From contig CALKVC010000072.1 of NCBI GenBank assembly GCA_937996595.1, positions 1 to 9,416 on the forward strand: 9,416 nucleotides of DNA, read 5' to 3'. Below, in pieces: positions 1 through 6,388 of the stretch (the first letter of the stretch is position 1; the number at the start of each line of letters is the position of its first letter). The notes beneath the pieces were generated by a model, which searched no databases, had not been told where the DNA came from, and worked only from the letters and a program-made list of their open reading frames with translations. The position numbers and the translations under genes are program-made. The DNA comes from an uncultured Chitinophagaceae bacterium (lineage in GTDB: Bacteria > Bacteroidota > Bacteroidia > Chitinophagales > Chitinophagaceae).

Positions 1-7
1 AACAAAC

Positions 8-1264
8 TTAATGTGTTATTTCTGAAATGGCTTTCGGATCATGCTTATGTTTGAACATCACAGAAAACAGGATTGCTATTATAAGCGCATAAACCGCAAA
101 TGCTGTCCATATCCCCTGCCAGTTCTTTAAACCGTCTTTAATGAAATATTCATCTATCATGAACCCGCTGATCTTACTTCCCAGGTAAGCACCTACCCCA
201 TTCGTCATCATCATGAACAATCCCTGTGCACTGGAGCGTATGGTTGAATCAGTTGTTGTTTCCACAAACAATGAACCCGATATGTTGAAAAAATCAAAAG
301 CCATACCATACACAATGCACGACAGGATGATCATCCAAAGCCCGTCTGCCGGGTTACCATAAGCAAACAGTCCGAACCTCAACACCCAGGCCAGCATGGA
401 GAAAAGCATCACTTTTTTTATACCGAATTTTTTAAGGAAGAACGGAATGGTAAGTATGAACACCGTTTCCGAAACCTGGGAAATAGACATGATAATGGTA
501 GAGTATTTCACTACAAAGGAATCAGGCCCGTATAACGGGTTATTTTTAAAATCATCCAGGAAAGTATCACCATACATGTTCGTAAGCTGCAAGGCGGCCC
601 CCAGGAACATGGAAAATATAAAGAACAATGCCATCTTATATTTATTAAACAGCTTAAATGCATTCAATCCCAATTGTTCAATCAGTGGCGCATCTTTTGA
701 TATAGATTTTTGCGGCGGGCATTTGGGGAGTGTAAAAGCATAAATGCCCAGGGCAATGGCAGCAATACCACCTATAATAAACTGGTTGGTATTCGCTTTG
801 CTCCCCGTAAGATTTGTTGTCCACATGGCAACGATAAAACCAATGGTACCCCAAACCCTGATGGGCGGAAACACTTTAACCACATCAAAATCATTTTTTT
901 TAAGGATGCTGTAAGAAATGGAGTTGGAAAGTGAAATGGTTGGCATATAACAGATCATGGCAGCAAAAATCACATAATACAACGTATCGGCATCATGCAC
1001 CTGTGTTACATAAAACAAAATCAATCCATAAAAAATATGTAAAATCCCATACAGTTTATTGGCATCCATCCATTTATCGGCAATGATCCCGGTAATGGCA
1101 GGCATGAACAGGGAAGATAAAGCCAGGGTTGAAAAGATGGCACCGAACTGTGACCCTGATCCCATATTATTTGAAAAAAAGTAGGTAGCAATGGTTATCA
1201 GCCATGCCCCCCAAACAAAGAACTGCATGAAACTCATTACAGTAAGTCGGAACTTGATATTCAT
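8..1264 (-). CDS. nupG: NupG-family nucleoside:H+ symporter (MFS)
   Basis: This is an inner-membrane transporter that imports nucleosides with protons. The 418-residue protein equals the usual length of E. coli NupG as I recall it, and it resembles NupG throughout. It has a near-identical N-terminal pattern (SFMQFFVWGAWL, residues 11-22), an MFS loop 2-3 signature ending ADKW (62-65), the block FPPIRVWGTIGF (132-143), a SQVSETVFILTIPFF block and an AFDFFNISGS block. The hydrophobic pattern fits 12 membrane helices with a central cytosolic loop around residues 180-205. The ATG start gives the NupG-like beginning MNIKFRLTVMSFMQFF. There is no Shine-Dalgarno sequence. It is transcribed divergently from mqnE, and no TAnnTTTG box was found upstream on its strand. 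Nucleoside specificity cannot be read from sequence; XapB-like xanthosine transport is the nearest alternative. Confidence 0.93.
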   Translation of the reverse strand: MNIKFRLTVMSFMQFFVWGAWLITIATYFFSNNMGSGSQFGAIFSTLALSSLFMPAITGIIADKWMDANKLYGILHIFYGLILFYVTQVHDADTLYYVIFAAMICYMPTISLSNSISYSILKKNDFDVVKVFPPIRVWGTIGFIVAMWTTNLTGSKANTNQFIIGGIAAIALGIYAFTLPKCPPQKSISKDAPLIEQLGLNAFKLFNKYKMALFFIFSMFLGAALQLTNMYGDTFLDDFKNNPLYGPDSFVVKYSTIIMSISQVSETVFILTIPFFLKKFGIKKVMLFSMLAWVLRFGLFAYGNPADGLWMIILSCIVYGMAFDFFNISGSLFVETTTDSTIRSSAQGLFMMMTNGVGAYLGSKISGFMIDEYFIKDGLKNWQGIWTAFAVYALIIAILFSVMFKHKHDPKAISEITH

Positions 1265-1300
1265 ATACTTGCTTTTTAATGAACCTGGCCTGACGGTTTT

Positions 1301-1331
1301 TTAACCAACAAGAGCCACTTTTGTTTGTTAA
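1301..1331. repeat. Imperfect inverted repeat between nupG and mqnE
   Basis: The arms TTAACCAACAA (1301-1311) and TTGTTTGTTAA (1321-1331) are complementary at 10 of 11 positions around a 9 nt spacer. It lies 37-67 bp upstream of the nupG ATG and about 100 bp from the mqnE promoter. It could be an operator or a hairpin in the nupG leader. It is AT-rich and has no T-tract suited to a terminator for either gene. Confidence 0.45.
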
Positions 1332-1433
1332 TGATGATGGAAGATAACATTATTACATAAATACTTGCTAATGAACGGGGCATTTTTTAACATGATGCAT
1401 AACATAATTATAAGATTAACCGATGATGATATT

Positions 1434-1441
1434 TAACTTTG
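1434..1441 (+). promoter_or_regulatory. mqnE promoter, -7 box TAACTTTG
   Basis: The sequence is a perfect match to the Bacteroidota -7 consensus TAnnTTTG. No clear TTG element is visible at the -33 distance. Transcription would begin near 1445, leaving only about 12 nt before the ATG at 1457. The box includes the in-frame TTG at 1439, which argues against that codon as the translation start. Confidence 0.6.
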
Positions 1442-1456
1442 CAAAAAAATCAGACA

Positions 1457-2617
1457 ATGCCTTCATCCATTGATTACCTAATACAGCAAACGACTGACGA
1501 AACCTTACGAAATATTGCCACAAAAGTGTTATCGGGAAACAGGATTTCAGACAATGAGTGCCTGGCTCTTTTTGAAAAAGCCAGTCTTCCTTTTGCAGGC
1601 ATACTGGCCAACCATATCCGCGAAAAATTACATGGTAACAAAGTTTATTTCAACCGGAACTTTCATATAGAACCCACCAATATATGCGTATTCAGTTGCA
1701 AATTCTGCTCTTACTCCCGCCTGTATGCACATAAGGAAGAAGGCTGGGAACTGAGCATTGATGAGATGCTGGAGATGGTAAAAAAATACGATGGCAAGCC
1801 CATCACCGAAGTTCATATCGTGGGTGGCGTGCATCCTAAGATGAACCTCGACTATTTTATAGAACTGATACGGAAAATACATGCACACCGGCCCGGGCTA
1901 CACCTGAAAGGCTTTACGGCCGTGGAACTTGATTATATGTTCCGTAAAGCAAAGGTTTCTGTGGAAACAGGTATGCAGATGCTGAAAGATGCCGGATTAC
2001 AATCATTGCCGGGCGGAGGTGCCGAGATATTCCATCCCGAAATAAGGGAACAGATTTGTGCTGATAAGGTTGATGGTGAAGGCTGGCTTCAAATACATGA
2101 AGCGGCACATAAACTGGGCCTGTATAGCAATGCCACGATGCTGTACGGGCATATTGAAAATTTTAAACACCGGGTAGACCATATGAGCAGGCTGAGAAAC
2201 CTGCAGGACAAAACGGGTGGTTTCAATACTTTTATCCCGCTCAAGTTCCGCAATGAAAATAATGAGATGAGCCATATCCCCGAATCATCCATCGTGGAAG
2301 ATATGCGGATGTATGCCATTGCCCGTATTTACCTGGATAACTTCCCGCACCTGAAGGCTTACTGGCCCATGTTAGGCAGGCAGAACGCACAGCTATCACT
2401 TTCTTTCGGGGTAAATGATATGGATGGTACCATTGACGACTCAACCAAAATTTATTCCATGGCGGGCAGTGAGGAACAAACGCCTACATTAACTACAGAA
2501 CAACTGGTAAGGCTGATAAAACAGGTGAACAGGCAACCTGTTGAAAGAGATACATTGTATAATGAGATAAGGGATTATAGCGATGTAACCACATTTAACG
2601 ATGTGATTATGAATTAG
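1457..2617 (+). CDS. mqnE: Aminodeoxyfutalosine synthase MqnE (radical SAM)
   Basis: This cytosolic radical SAM enzyme joins the adenosyl part of S-adenosylmethionine to 3-[(1-carboxyvinyl)oxy]benzoate, giving aminodeoxyfutalosine, an early step of the futalosine route to menaquinone. The protein has 386 residues from the ATG, normal for the family. The radical SAM CxxxCxxC cluster is visible at Cys77, Cys81 and Cys84 (CVFSCKFC). It is followed by the VHIVGGVHP block and the LPGGGAEIF block, which fit MqnE rather than its paralogue MqnC; MqnC is the main alternative. The frame extends 18 bases upstream to a TTG at 1439, but that codon lies inside the predicted -7 box, so I chose the ATG. No other menaquinone gene is in the window, so mqnE appears to stand alone here. 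It is divergent from nupG and convergent with the ompA-like gene. Confidence 0.93.
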   Translation: MPSSIDYLIQQTTDETLRNIATKVLSGNRISDNECLALFEKASLPFAGILANHIREKLHGNKVYFNRNFHIEPTNICVFSCKFCSYSRLYAHKEEGWELSIDEMLEMVKKYDGKPITEVHIVGGVHPKMNLDYFIELIRKIHAHRPGLHLKGFTAVELDYMFRKAKVSVETGMQMLKDAGLQSLPGGGAEIFHPEIREQICADKVDGEGWLQIHEAAHKLGLYSNATMLYGHIENFKHRVDHMSRLRNLQDKTGGFNTFIPLKFRNENNEMSHIPESSIVEDMRMYAIARIYLDNFPHLKAYWPMLGRQNAQLSLSFGVNDMDGTIDDSTKIYSMAGSEEQTPTLTTEQLVRLIKQVNRQPVERDTLYNEIRDYSDVTTFNDVIMN

Positions 2618-2637
2618 TGAATGGTTATGGATGGAAG

Positions 2638-2730
2638 GGTTGAAGCGTTTAAGGTTGAAGCGTTTAAGGTTGAATCGTGCAAAGGTTAAATCGTTTAAAG
2701 GTTGAATTGTTTAAAGGTTTGATGTTTTAC
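2638..2730 (+). repeat. 15-16 bp tandem repeat array, about 6 units
   Basis: The units begin at 2638, 2653, 2668, 2684, 2700 and 2716. The first two are identical (GGTTGAAGCGTTTAA). The next three are 16 bp variants that gain an A (for example GGTTAAATCGTTTAAA). The last is degenerate. The array starts 21 nt after the mqnE stop, between convergent genes, and no protein-coding use is apparent. Divergence rises from the first unit to the last. Confidence 0.85.
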
Positions 2731-2838
2731 TTGGTAGTGTTTTTTTTATCCAGGTATATCGATTACCTTTTTTAGTTACGCACAAATCACTTCCTTTTTA
2801 CCACTTACGTTTACATGTTACAAAATGTATTGCAATAA

Positions 2839-2863
2839 AAAACCCCGGAAAATCCGGGGTTTT
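2839..2863. terminator. Bidirectional intrinsic terminator (ompA-like gene / mqnE)
   Basis: An 11 bp perfect stem, AAAACCCCGGA (2839-2849) with TCCGGGGTTTT (2853-2863), closes an AAA loop. Read on the minus strand it lies 20 nt past the stop of the ompA-like gene and ends in a run of six T. Read on the plus strand it is followed by TTTTATTATAAT, so it could also stop mqnE transcripts about 220 nt after that gene. Confidence 0.88.
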
Positions 2864-2883
2864 ATTATAATATCATTTATTTA

Positions 2884-4215
2884 TTAGAAATTCCTTACAG
2901 TCATTTCTACCCTCCTGTTCTTGGCACGGCCAGCGGCAGTCTTATTGTCTGCAACTGGTTTTGTTTCGCCATAACCGGTAGAATTTGTACGTGATTCAGG
3001 AACACCTTTGCTAACCAGGTAATCTTTAACCGCTTTGGCACGGTTATCAGACAAAGCCTGGTTCTTGGCATCATCACCCTGGGCATCAGTATGTCCATCT
3101 ATCTGGATCTGGAACAGGTCATCAGATTTCATGATTGTAGCCACTTCATCAAGAGACTTGAATGATTTAGGTAATAATTTAGCGCTGCCTGAAGCAAAGA
3201 ATACATTCTTGGCAGCCATATTTACTTTTTCAATCACTTCTTTGGTGATTTCAGGGCAACCCTGGTTGCTAGCCGGACCAGCACGGTTAGGGCATTTGTC
3301 TTCTTCATCATTTACACCATCCTTATCTGTATCCGGGATTGGGCAACCCTGGTAACGGGCTAAACCTTTAACATCTATACATTTATCCTGCTCATCATTG
3401 ATTCCGTCTCCATCGGTATCAGGAATCGGGCAACCTTTGTATTTTGCAAGGCCTGCAACATCCGGGCAAGCATCATCTCCATCAGCAATACCATCTTTAT
3501 CCTTATCAGGGCAACCCTGTAAAGAAGCAACACCGGCAACATCCGGACATTTGTCGTCAGTATCGTTAACACCATCACCATCGCGGTCTAAAACAACCGG
3601 TGGTGGCGGAGGAGGAACAACTTTCACTTTTTCTTTACCGAAATTCTGGGCTATACCAAAGGAAAACAGCAGGTTATCTTTCAAATTATCCTTGGTTAAC
3701 GTCCAGCGGTATTGAGCCTGTAACATCAGGTAAGTAAAACTGTTGAAATTAAACTGAACACCTGCCCCTGTTGGTACATAAGCGCCAAATTCACCAGTAT
3801 ATAAACCGGCACCAATACCAACCGTAAGGAATGGGTTAACAAATGCATTATCTTTAAAAGCACGTGCATTCAAAGTAGGCTCTAATTCAACACCTAATTC
3901 AGTAGTGGTAGTGTTTTCGTTCCTGTCTTCAGCTGCGTAATTGTGAATAATGGTATTCACTTTCGTAGAGAAGTCAAGCCTGTTGGTCAATCCTTTCCAG
4001 TAAGAAAGTGAAAAACCGAAATCCATATTTTTTAAGCCCGTGAAATCCCTGGAAGTATTGGCATTTTTCCAGGTTACCGGAGTTTTGAAATCAACGGCAT
4101 CAAAGTGAATTCCAAATAATGTCCCTTTCTTTGTTGCTGATTTGTCTGCCATTTGTGCAAACAGGCCGGAAGCCATTAACACCAAAGAAAATAACAACAC
4201 AAGTTTTTGTTTCAT
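2884..4215 (-). CDS. OmpA-family outer-membrane protein with TSP3 repeats
   Basis: This is a structural outer-membrane protein that anchors the membrane to peptidoglycan. The 443 residues divide as follows. Residues 1-20 are a signal peptide, probably cut at LFA|Q. Residues 21 to about 193 form an N-terminal beta-barrel-like region rich in alternating and aromatic residues. Six prolines (201-206) form a linker. Residues 210-321 hold four calcium-binding thrombospondin type 3 repeats. Residues about 336-443 are the OmpA C-terminal domain. In that domain GHTD (374-377) and NRAKAV (391-396) place Asp377 and Arg392 fifteen residues apart, as for the diaminopimelate-binding Asp/Arg pair of E. coli OmpA. 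The gene is monocistronic, with a TACATTTG promoter and a strong terminator. This architecture is common in Bacteroidota. Porin activity is not shown, and no specific gene name is justified. Confidence 0.93.
   Translation of the reverse strand: MKQKLVLLFSLVLMASGLFAQMADKSATKKGTLFGIHFDAVDFKTPVTWKNANTSRDFTGLKNMDFGFSLSYWKGLTNRLDFSTKVNTIIHNYAAEDRNENTTTTELGVELEPTLNARAFKDNAFVNPFLTVGIGAGLYTGEFGAYVPTGAGVQFNFNSFTYLMLQAQYRWTLTKDNLKDNLLFSFGIAQNFGKEKVKVVPPPPPPVVLDRDGDGVNDTDDKCPDVAGVASLQGCPDKDKDGIADGDDACPDVAGLAKYKGCPIPDTDGDGINDEQDKCIDVKGLARYQGCPIPDTDKDGVNDEEDKCPNRAGPASNQGCPEITKEVIEKVNMAAKNVFFASGSAKLLPKSFKSLDEVATIMKSDDLFQIQIDGHTDAQGDDAKNQALSDNRAKAVKDYLVSKGVPESRTNSTGYGETKPVADNKTAAGRAKNRRVEMTVRNF
3253..3588 (-). 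repeat. Four thrombospondin type 3 repeat units within the OmpA-like gene
   Basis: The units cover residues 210-236, 237-265, 266-294 and 295-321 of the OmpA-like protein. Each has an Asp-rich DxDxDGxxD calcium-binding stretch and two cysteines 12 residues apart (223/235, 250/262, 279/291, 308/320), which suggests one disulfide per unit. The third unit has Cys-Ile where the others have Cys-Pro. They form a stiff, calcium-dependent spacer between barrel and peptidoglycan-binding domain. Confidence 0.85.
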
Positions 4216-4284
4216 AAACGCTAGTTTTAATTTTAGAATGATCTCAGTTAATTGTTCAGAGATTATATTATGCTATAATTTCAG

Positions 4285-4292
4285 CAAATGTA
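4285..4292 (-). promoter_or_regulatory. ompA-like gene promoter, -7 box TACATTTG
   Basis: On the minus strand this is TACATTTG, a perfect TAnnTTTG match. TTG trinucleotides on the same strand at 4309-4311 and 4313-4315 lie 16 and 20 nt upstream and are possible -33 elements. Transcription would start near 4281, giving a leader of about 65 nt, common for an abundant outer-membrane protein mRNA. Confidence 0.65.
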
Positions 4293-4417
4293 ATATCTAA
4301 TTGCATACCAATCAAGCACAATTTAACAAAAATATAGTTTTATTTATACACTCATGTGAATTATTAGTATTATATCAGAAAAATGGCAAATCCTGGCTGC
4401 CAATTGGCTGTATTCCC

Positions 4418-4447
4418 TGACAATTAAAGAATTAAGTGCTATATTTG
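4418..4447 (+). promoter_or_regulatory. tRNA-Arg promoter (TGACA ... TATATTTG)
   Basis: TATATTTG at 4440-4447 matches TAnnTTTG perfectly. TGACA (4418-4422, preceded by C) lies 17 nt upstream in the place of a -33 element. The expected start is near 4451, about 100 nt before the mature tRNA, so the precursor would need 5' processing by RNase P. Confidence 0.6.
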
Positions 4448-4549
4448 CCCCCCGAATAATGAATGTTGGCTTACGATCAACATGAATCGTTGAATCTGCG
4501 CAACCCGTAAATACGATGGCCGGTAAGCAAAGTTACGGTGAGCATTCCG

Positions 4550-4623
<74 letters not shown>

Positions 4624-4629
4624 CAGCAT

Positions 4630-4660
4630 AAAAGCCTGTAATCAGGCTTTTTTATTTTAT
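4630..4660 (+). terminator. Intrinsic terminator of tRNA-Arg
   Basis: A 9 bp perfect stem, AAAAGCCTG (4630-4638) with CAGGCTTTT (4643-4651), closes a TAAT loop and runs into a T-rich tail. It starts 7 nt after the tRNA, which indicates a single-gene transcript. Confidence 0.88.
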
Positions 4661-4730
4661 TAACGGCTCCTGCATCATTTATCTGCAACCGGTTTCCCCT
4701 GTTAACTTCCCCTGTTATTTGCTGATATCA

Positions 4731-4738
4731 TACATTTG
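4731..4738 (+). promoter_or_regulatory. ung-plsC promoter, -7 box TACATTTG
   Basis: This is a perfect TAnnTTTG match and the same 8-mer as in the ompA-like gene promoter. No good TTG element is visible at the -33 distance. It would give a leader of about 95 nt before the ung ATG. It lies 71 nt beyond the tRNA terminator region, so ung-plsC is probably transcribed independently of the tRNA. Confidence 0.5.
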
Positions 4739-4793
4739 TTTCCGGTTAATAAATCTGAAACGGTATAATAACCTAATTTATATAGAAACATCC

Positions 4794-4809
4794 CTGTTTT
4801 CAGAAACAG
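4794..4809. promoter_or_regulatory. Palindrome CTGT-N8-ACAG in the ung leader
   Basis: CTGTTT (4794-4799) and AAACAG (4804-4809) are perfect inverted arms around TCAG, ending 28 nt before the ung ATG. The layout CTGT-N8-ACAG is that of the proteobacterial LexA box. It could instead be a small mRNA hairpin. An SOS role in this organism is not established. Confidence 0.35.
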
Positions 4810-4837
4810 TTGATCTACCTAAAAAATATAAAAAAAT

Positions 4838-5521
4838 ATGGATGTGCAGATTCATCCCAGTTGGAAAGAAGTACTGAAGCATGAATTCAGCAAGACCTAT
4901 TTTCAGCAGATTGTTACTTTTTTGAAAACTGAAAAAGCACGTGGTACCGTAATATACCCACCCGGCAAACTCATTTTCAATGCCTTTAACAAAACCCCTT
5001 TCAGTGATGTACGGGTTGTTATTTTGGGCCAGGACCCCTATCATGGCGACGGGCAGGCCATGGGGCTTAGTTTTTCAGTCCCTTCAGGCATAAAACCACC
5101 TCCTTCACTCGTAAATATTTTTAAGGAAATTGAATCTGATATTGGAGTGAAAATGCCGGCTGCTTATGGAAACCTGACCAAATGGGCCGACCAGGGTGTA
5201 TTGTTACTGAATGCGGCGCTTACTGTTAGGGCCGGCGAAGCATTCAGCCATGCAAAATACGGTTGGAGTGAATTTACAGATGCAGTTATTCAAAAAATAT
5301 CAGATGAAAAAGAAGGGGTAATATTTTTGCTTTGGGGTAAGTTTGCCCAGGAAAAACAGGCACTGATTGATGAATCTAAGCATGTTGTTTTGAAAGCGGC
5401 CCACCCTTCCCCGTTCTCCGCCGACAAAGGATTTTTCGGCTGCAAACATTTTTCAAAAACCAATGAAATACTCATCCGGCAAGGCAAACAGCCGATTGAC
5501 TGGAAACTACTAACACCCTGA
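4838..5521 (+). CDS. ung: Uracil-DNA glycosylase (family 1)
   Basis: This enzyme removes uracil from DNA, from cytosine deamination or dUMP misincorporation, as the first step of base excision repair. The 227-residue protein has the usual length and all family 1 motifs. GQDPYHG is at 64-70 with the catalytic water-activating Asp66. The uracil-stacking Phe79 is in GLSFSV, uracil-binding Asn125 is in LLLNAALTV, and His189 opens HPSPFS (189-194), followed by GFFGCKHFSKTN. The numbering runs two ahead of E. coli Ung. The residue matching the DNA-intercalating Leu191 of E. coli is Phe193 here. The ATG at 4838 is preceded by an A-rich stretch without a Shine-Dalgarno. The gene is followed after 1 nt by plsC, so the two are very likely cotranscribed. 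Confidence 0.97.
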   Translation: MDVQIHPSWKEVLKHEFSKTYFQQIVTFLKTEKARGTVIYPPGKLIFNAFNKTPFSDVRVVILGQDPYHGDGQAMGLSFSVPSGIKPPPSLVNIFKEIESDIGVKMPAAYGNLTKWADQGVLLLNAALTVRAGEAFSHAKYGWSEFTDAVIQKISDEKEGVIFLLWGKFAQEKQALIDESKHVVLKAAHPSPFSADKGFFGCKHFSKTNEILIRQGKQPIDWKLLTP

Positions 5522-5522
5522 C

Positions 5523-6260
5523 ATGAACGCACTAAAAAACATTTTTGCCCGTATATGGGCATGCTGGGGGCTTATCAGTTTTATACTCACTTTCCTGGTG
5601 ATATTCATACCTTCTATGCTATCTTACCTGATGAAAGAGCAGCCTTACGGGCAGGCGTATTTTATACGGGTTTCGAGGTTTTGGATGAACTGCTGGCTTT
5701 TCCTCGTAGGCTGCCCGGTGAAAGTTACGGGCAAAGAACATGTTGAAAAAGGCAGGGCCTACGTGATCGTATTTAATCATAATGCCTTGCTGGATGTGCC
5801 TTTATCTGCCCCGTATGTACCGGGCGCCAACAAGACGATTGCCAAAGCTTCATTTGCCAGGATCCCATTGTTTGGATGGTTTTACAGCAAAGGTTCGGTA
5901 CTGGTTGACCGTAAGGATGATCGCAGCCGGTCAAAAAGTTTTGACCTGATGAAGAAAGTACTGGCATCCGGAATGCATATGTGCATTTACCCTGAAGGAA
6001 CCCGGAACCGTAGCTCAGAGCCCATAAAACCATTTTATGACGGGGCATTCAGGCTGGCTATTGCAGCAAAAAAAGATATCATCCCCTGCGTTATCATTGG
6101 TACAAAAAAAGCGATGCCGATCAATAAAAAGTTTTACCTGCTGCCTACTCGCCTGAAGATGCACTTCCTGCCCGCCGTTTCTTCAGAAAATATTGATGTG
6201 AAGGATTTGAAAGAAAAAGTGTTTGTGATGATGAAGGAATATTATGTGGAAAATGTTTGA
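5523..6260 (+). CDS. plsC: 1-acyl-sn-glycerol-3-phosphate acyltransferase (PlsC family)
   Basis: This membrane-bound acyltransferase is expected to acylate lysophosphatidic acid to phosphatidic acid in phospholipid synthesis. The 245-residue protein begins with a hydrophobic helix (about 13-33) and a second hydrophobic stretch (about 53-64). Motif I is NHNALLD (85-91), the HX4D catalytic pair His86/Asp91. The GSVLVDR block (124-130) is motif II, YPEGTRNRS (156-164) is motif III, and IIPCVIIGT (186-194) is motif IV. The ATG lies 1 nt after the ung stop, which implies a shared transcript and probably translational coupling, as there is no Shine-Dalgarno. A related acyltransferase, for example one acting on ornithine lipid or another lysolipid, cannot be excluded because the family motifs are shared. 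No terminator hairpin was found after it. Confidence 0.9.
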   Translation: MNALKNIFARIWACWGLISFILTFLVIFIPSMLSYLMKEQPYGQAYFIRVSRFWMNCWLFLVGCPVKVTGKEHVEKGRAYVIVFNHNALLDVPLSAPYVPGANKTIAKASFARIPLFGWFYSKGSVLVDRKDDRSRSKSFDLMKKVLASGMHMCIYPEGTRNRSSEPIKPFYDGAFRLAIAAKKDIIPCVIIGTKKAMPINKKFYLLPTRLKMHFLPAVSSENIDVKDLKEKVFVMMKEYYVENV

Positions 6261-6282
6261 GAGGTGAGATGTAAAGATCTGA

Positions 6283-6359
6283 GATGTATGATGTATGATG
6301 TATGATGTATGATGTATGATTTATGATGTATGATGTATGATTTATGATGTGTGATTTAC
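6283..6359 (+). repeat. Heptamer tandem array, 11 copies of GATGTAT-like unit
   Basis: Eleven 7 bp units run strictly in phase. There are five GATGTAT, then GATTTAT, two GATGTAT, GATTTAT, GATGTGT and GATTTAC. A degenerate extra unit (GATGTAA) occurs at 6268-6274. The array fills most of the 128 bp between the convergent plsC and lptD genes, beginning 23 nt after the plsC stop. The plus strand of the array is almost free of C. No coding use is apparent. Confidence 0.9.
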
Positions 6360-6388
6360 AGTGTACTAATTATCCTGCATCCCTCACC

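Larger units (their letters stand above)
4216..4549. other. Divergent intergenic region, ompA-like gene / tRNA-Arg
   Basis: These 334 bp hold no gene I can support. From left to right they contain the AT-rich leader of the ompA-like gene (about 65 nt, no Shine-Dalgarno), its -7 box at 4285-4292, an AT-rich stretch, a perfect 10 bp palindrome GCCAATTGGC at 4399-4408, the tRNA promoter at 4418-4447, and a roughly 100 nt tRNA leader. Confidence 0.7.

Noticed and set aside
8..2617. Functional link between NupG and MqnE because both handle nucleoside-like molecules
   Set aside because: MqnE builds aminodeoxyfutalosine inside the cell from S-adenosylmethionine and does not need imported nucleosides. 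The genes are divergent, and adjacency alone does not support a pathway link.
2638..2730. Possible CRISPR array or iteron-type origin
   Set aside because: Units of 15-16 bp abut without spacers, degrade steadily, and no replication initiator gene is near. The setting is a convergent gene gap.
3035..3715. Plus-strand open frames antisense to the OmpA-like gene
   Set aside because: They are Ser/Pro-rich shadow translations of the repetitive TSP3 codons, with no family likeness and no start context.
6283..6359. Possible CRISPR array
   Set aside because: The units are 7 bp and directly adjacent, without spacers, and no cas gene is present. It is a simple tandem repeat.
6263..6388. GGTGAG (6263-6268) and CTCACC (6383-6388) as a long-range hairpin around the heptamer array
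   Set aside because: Only 6 bp pair across 114 nt, which is expected by chance and too weak for a terminator.
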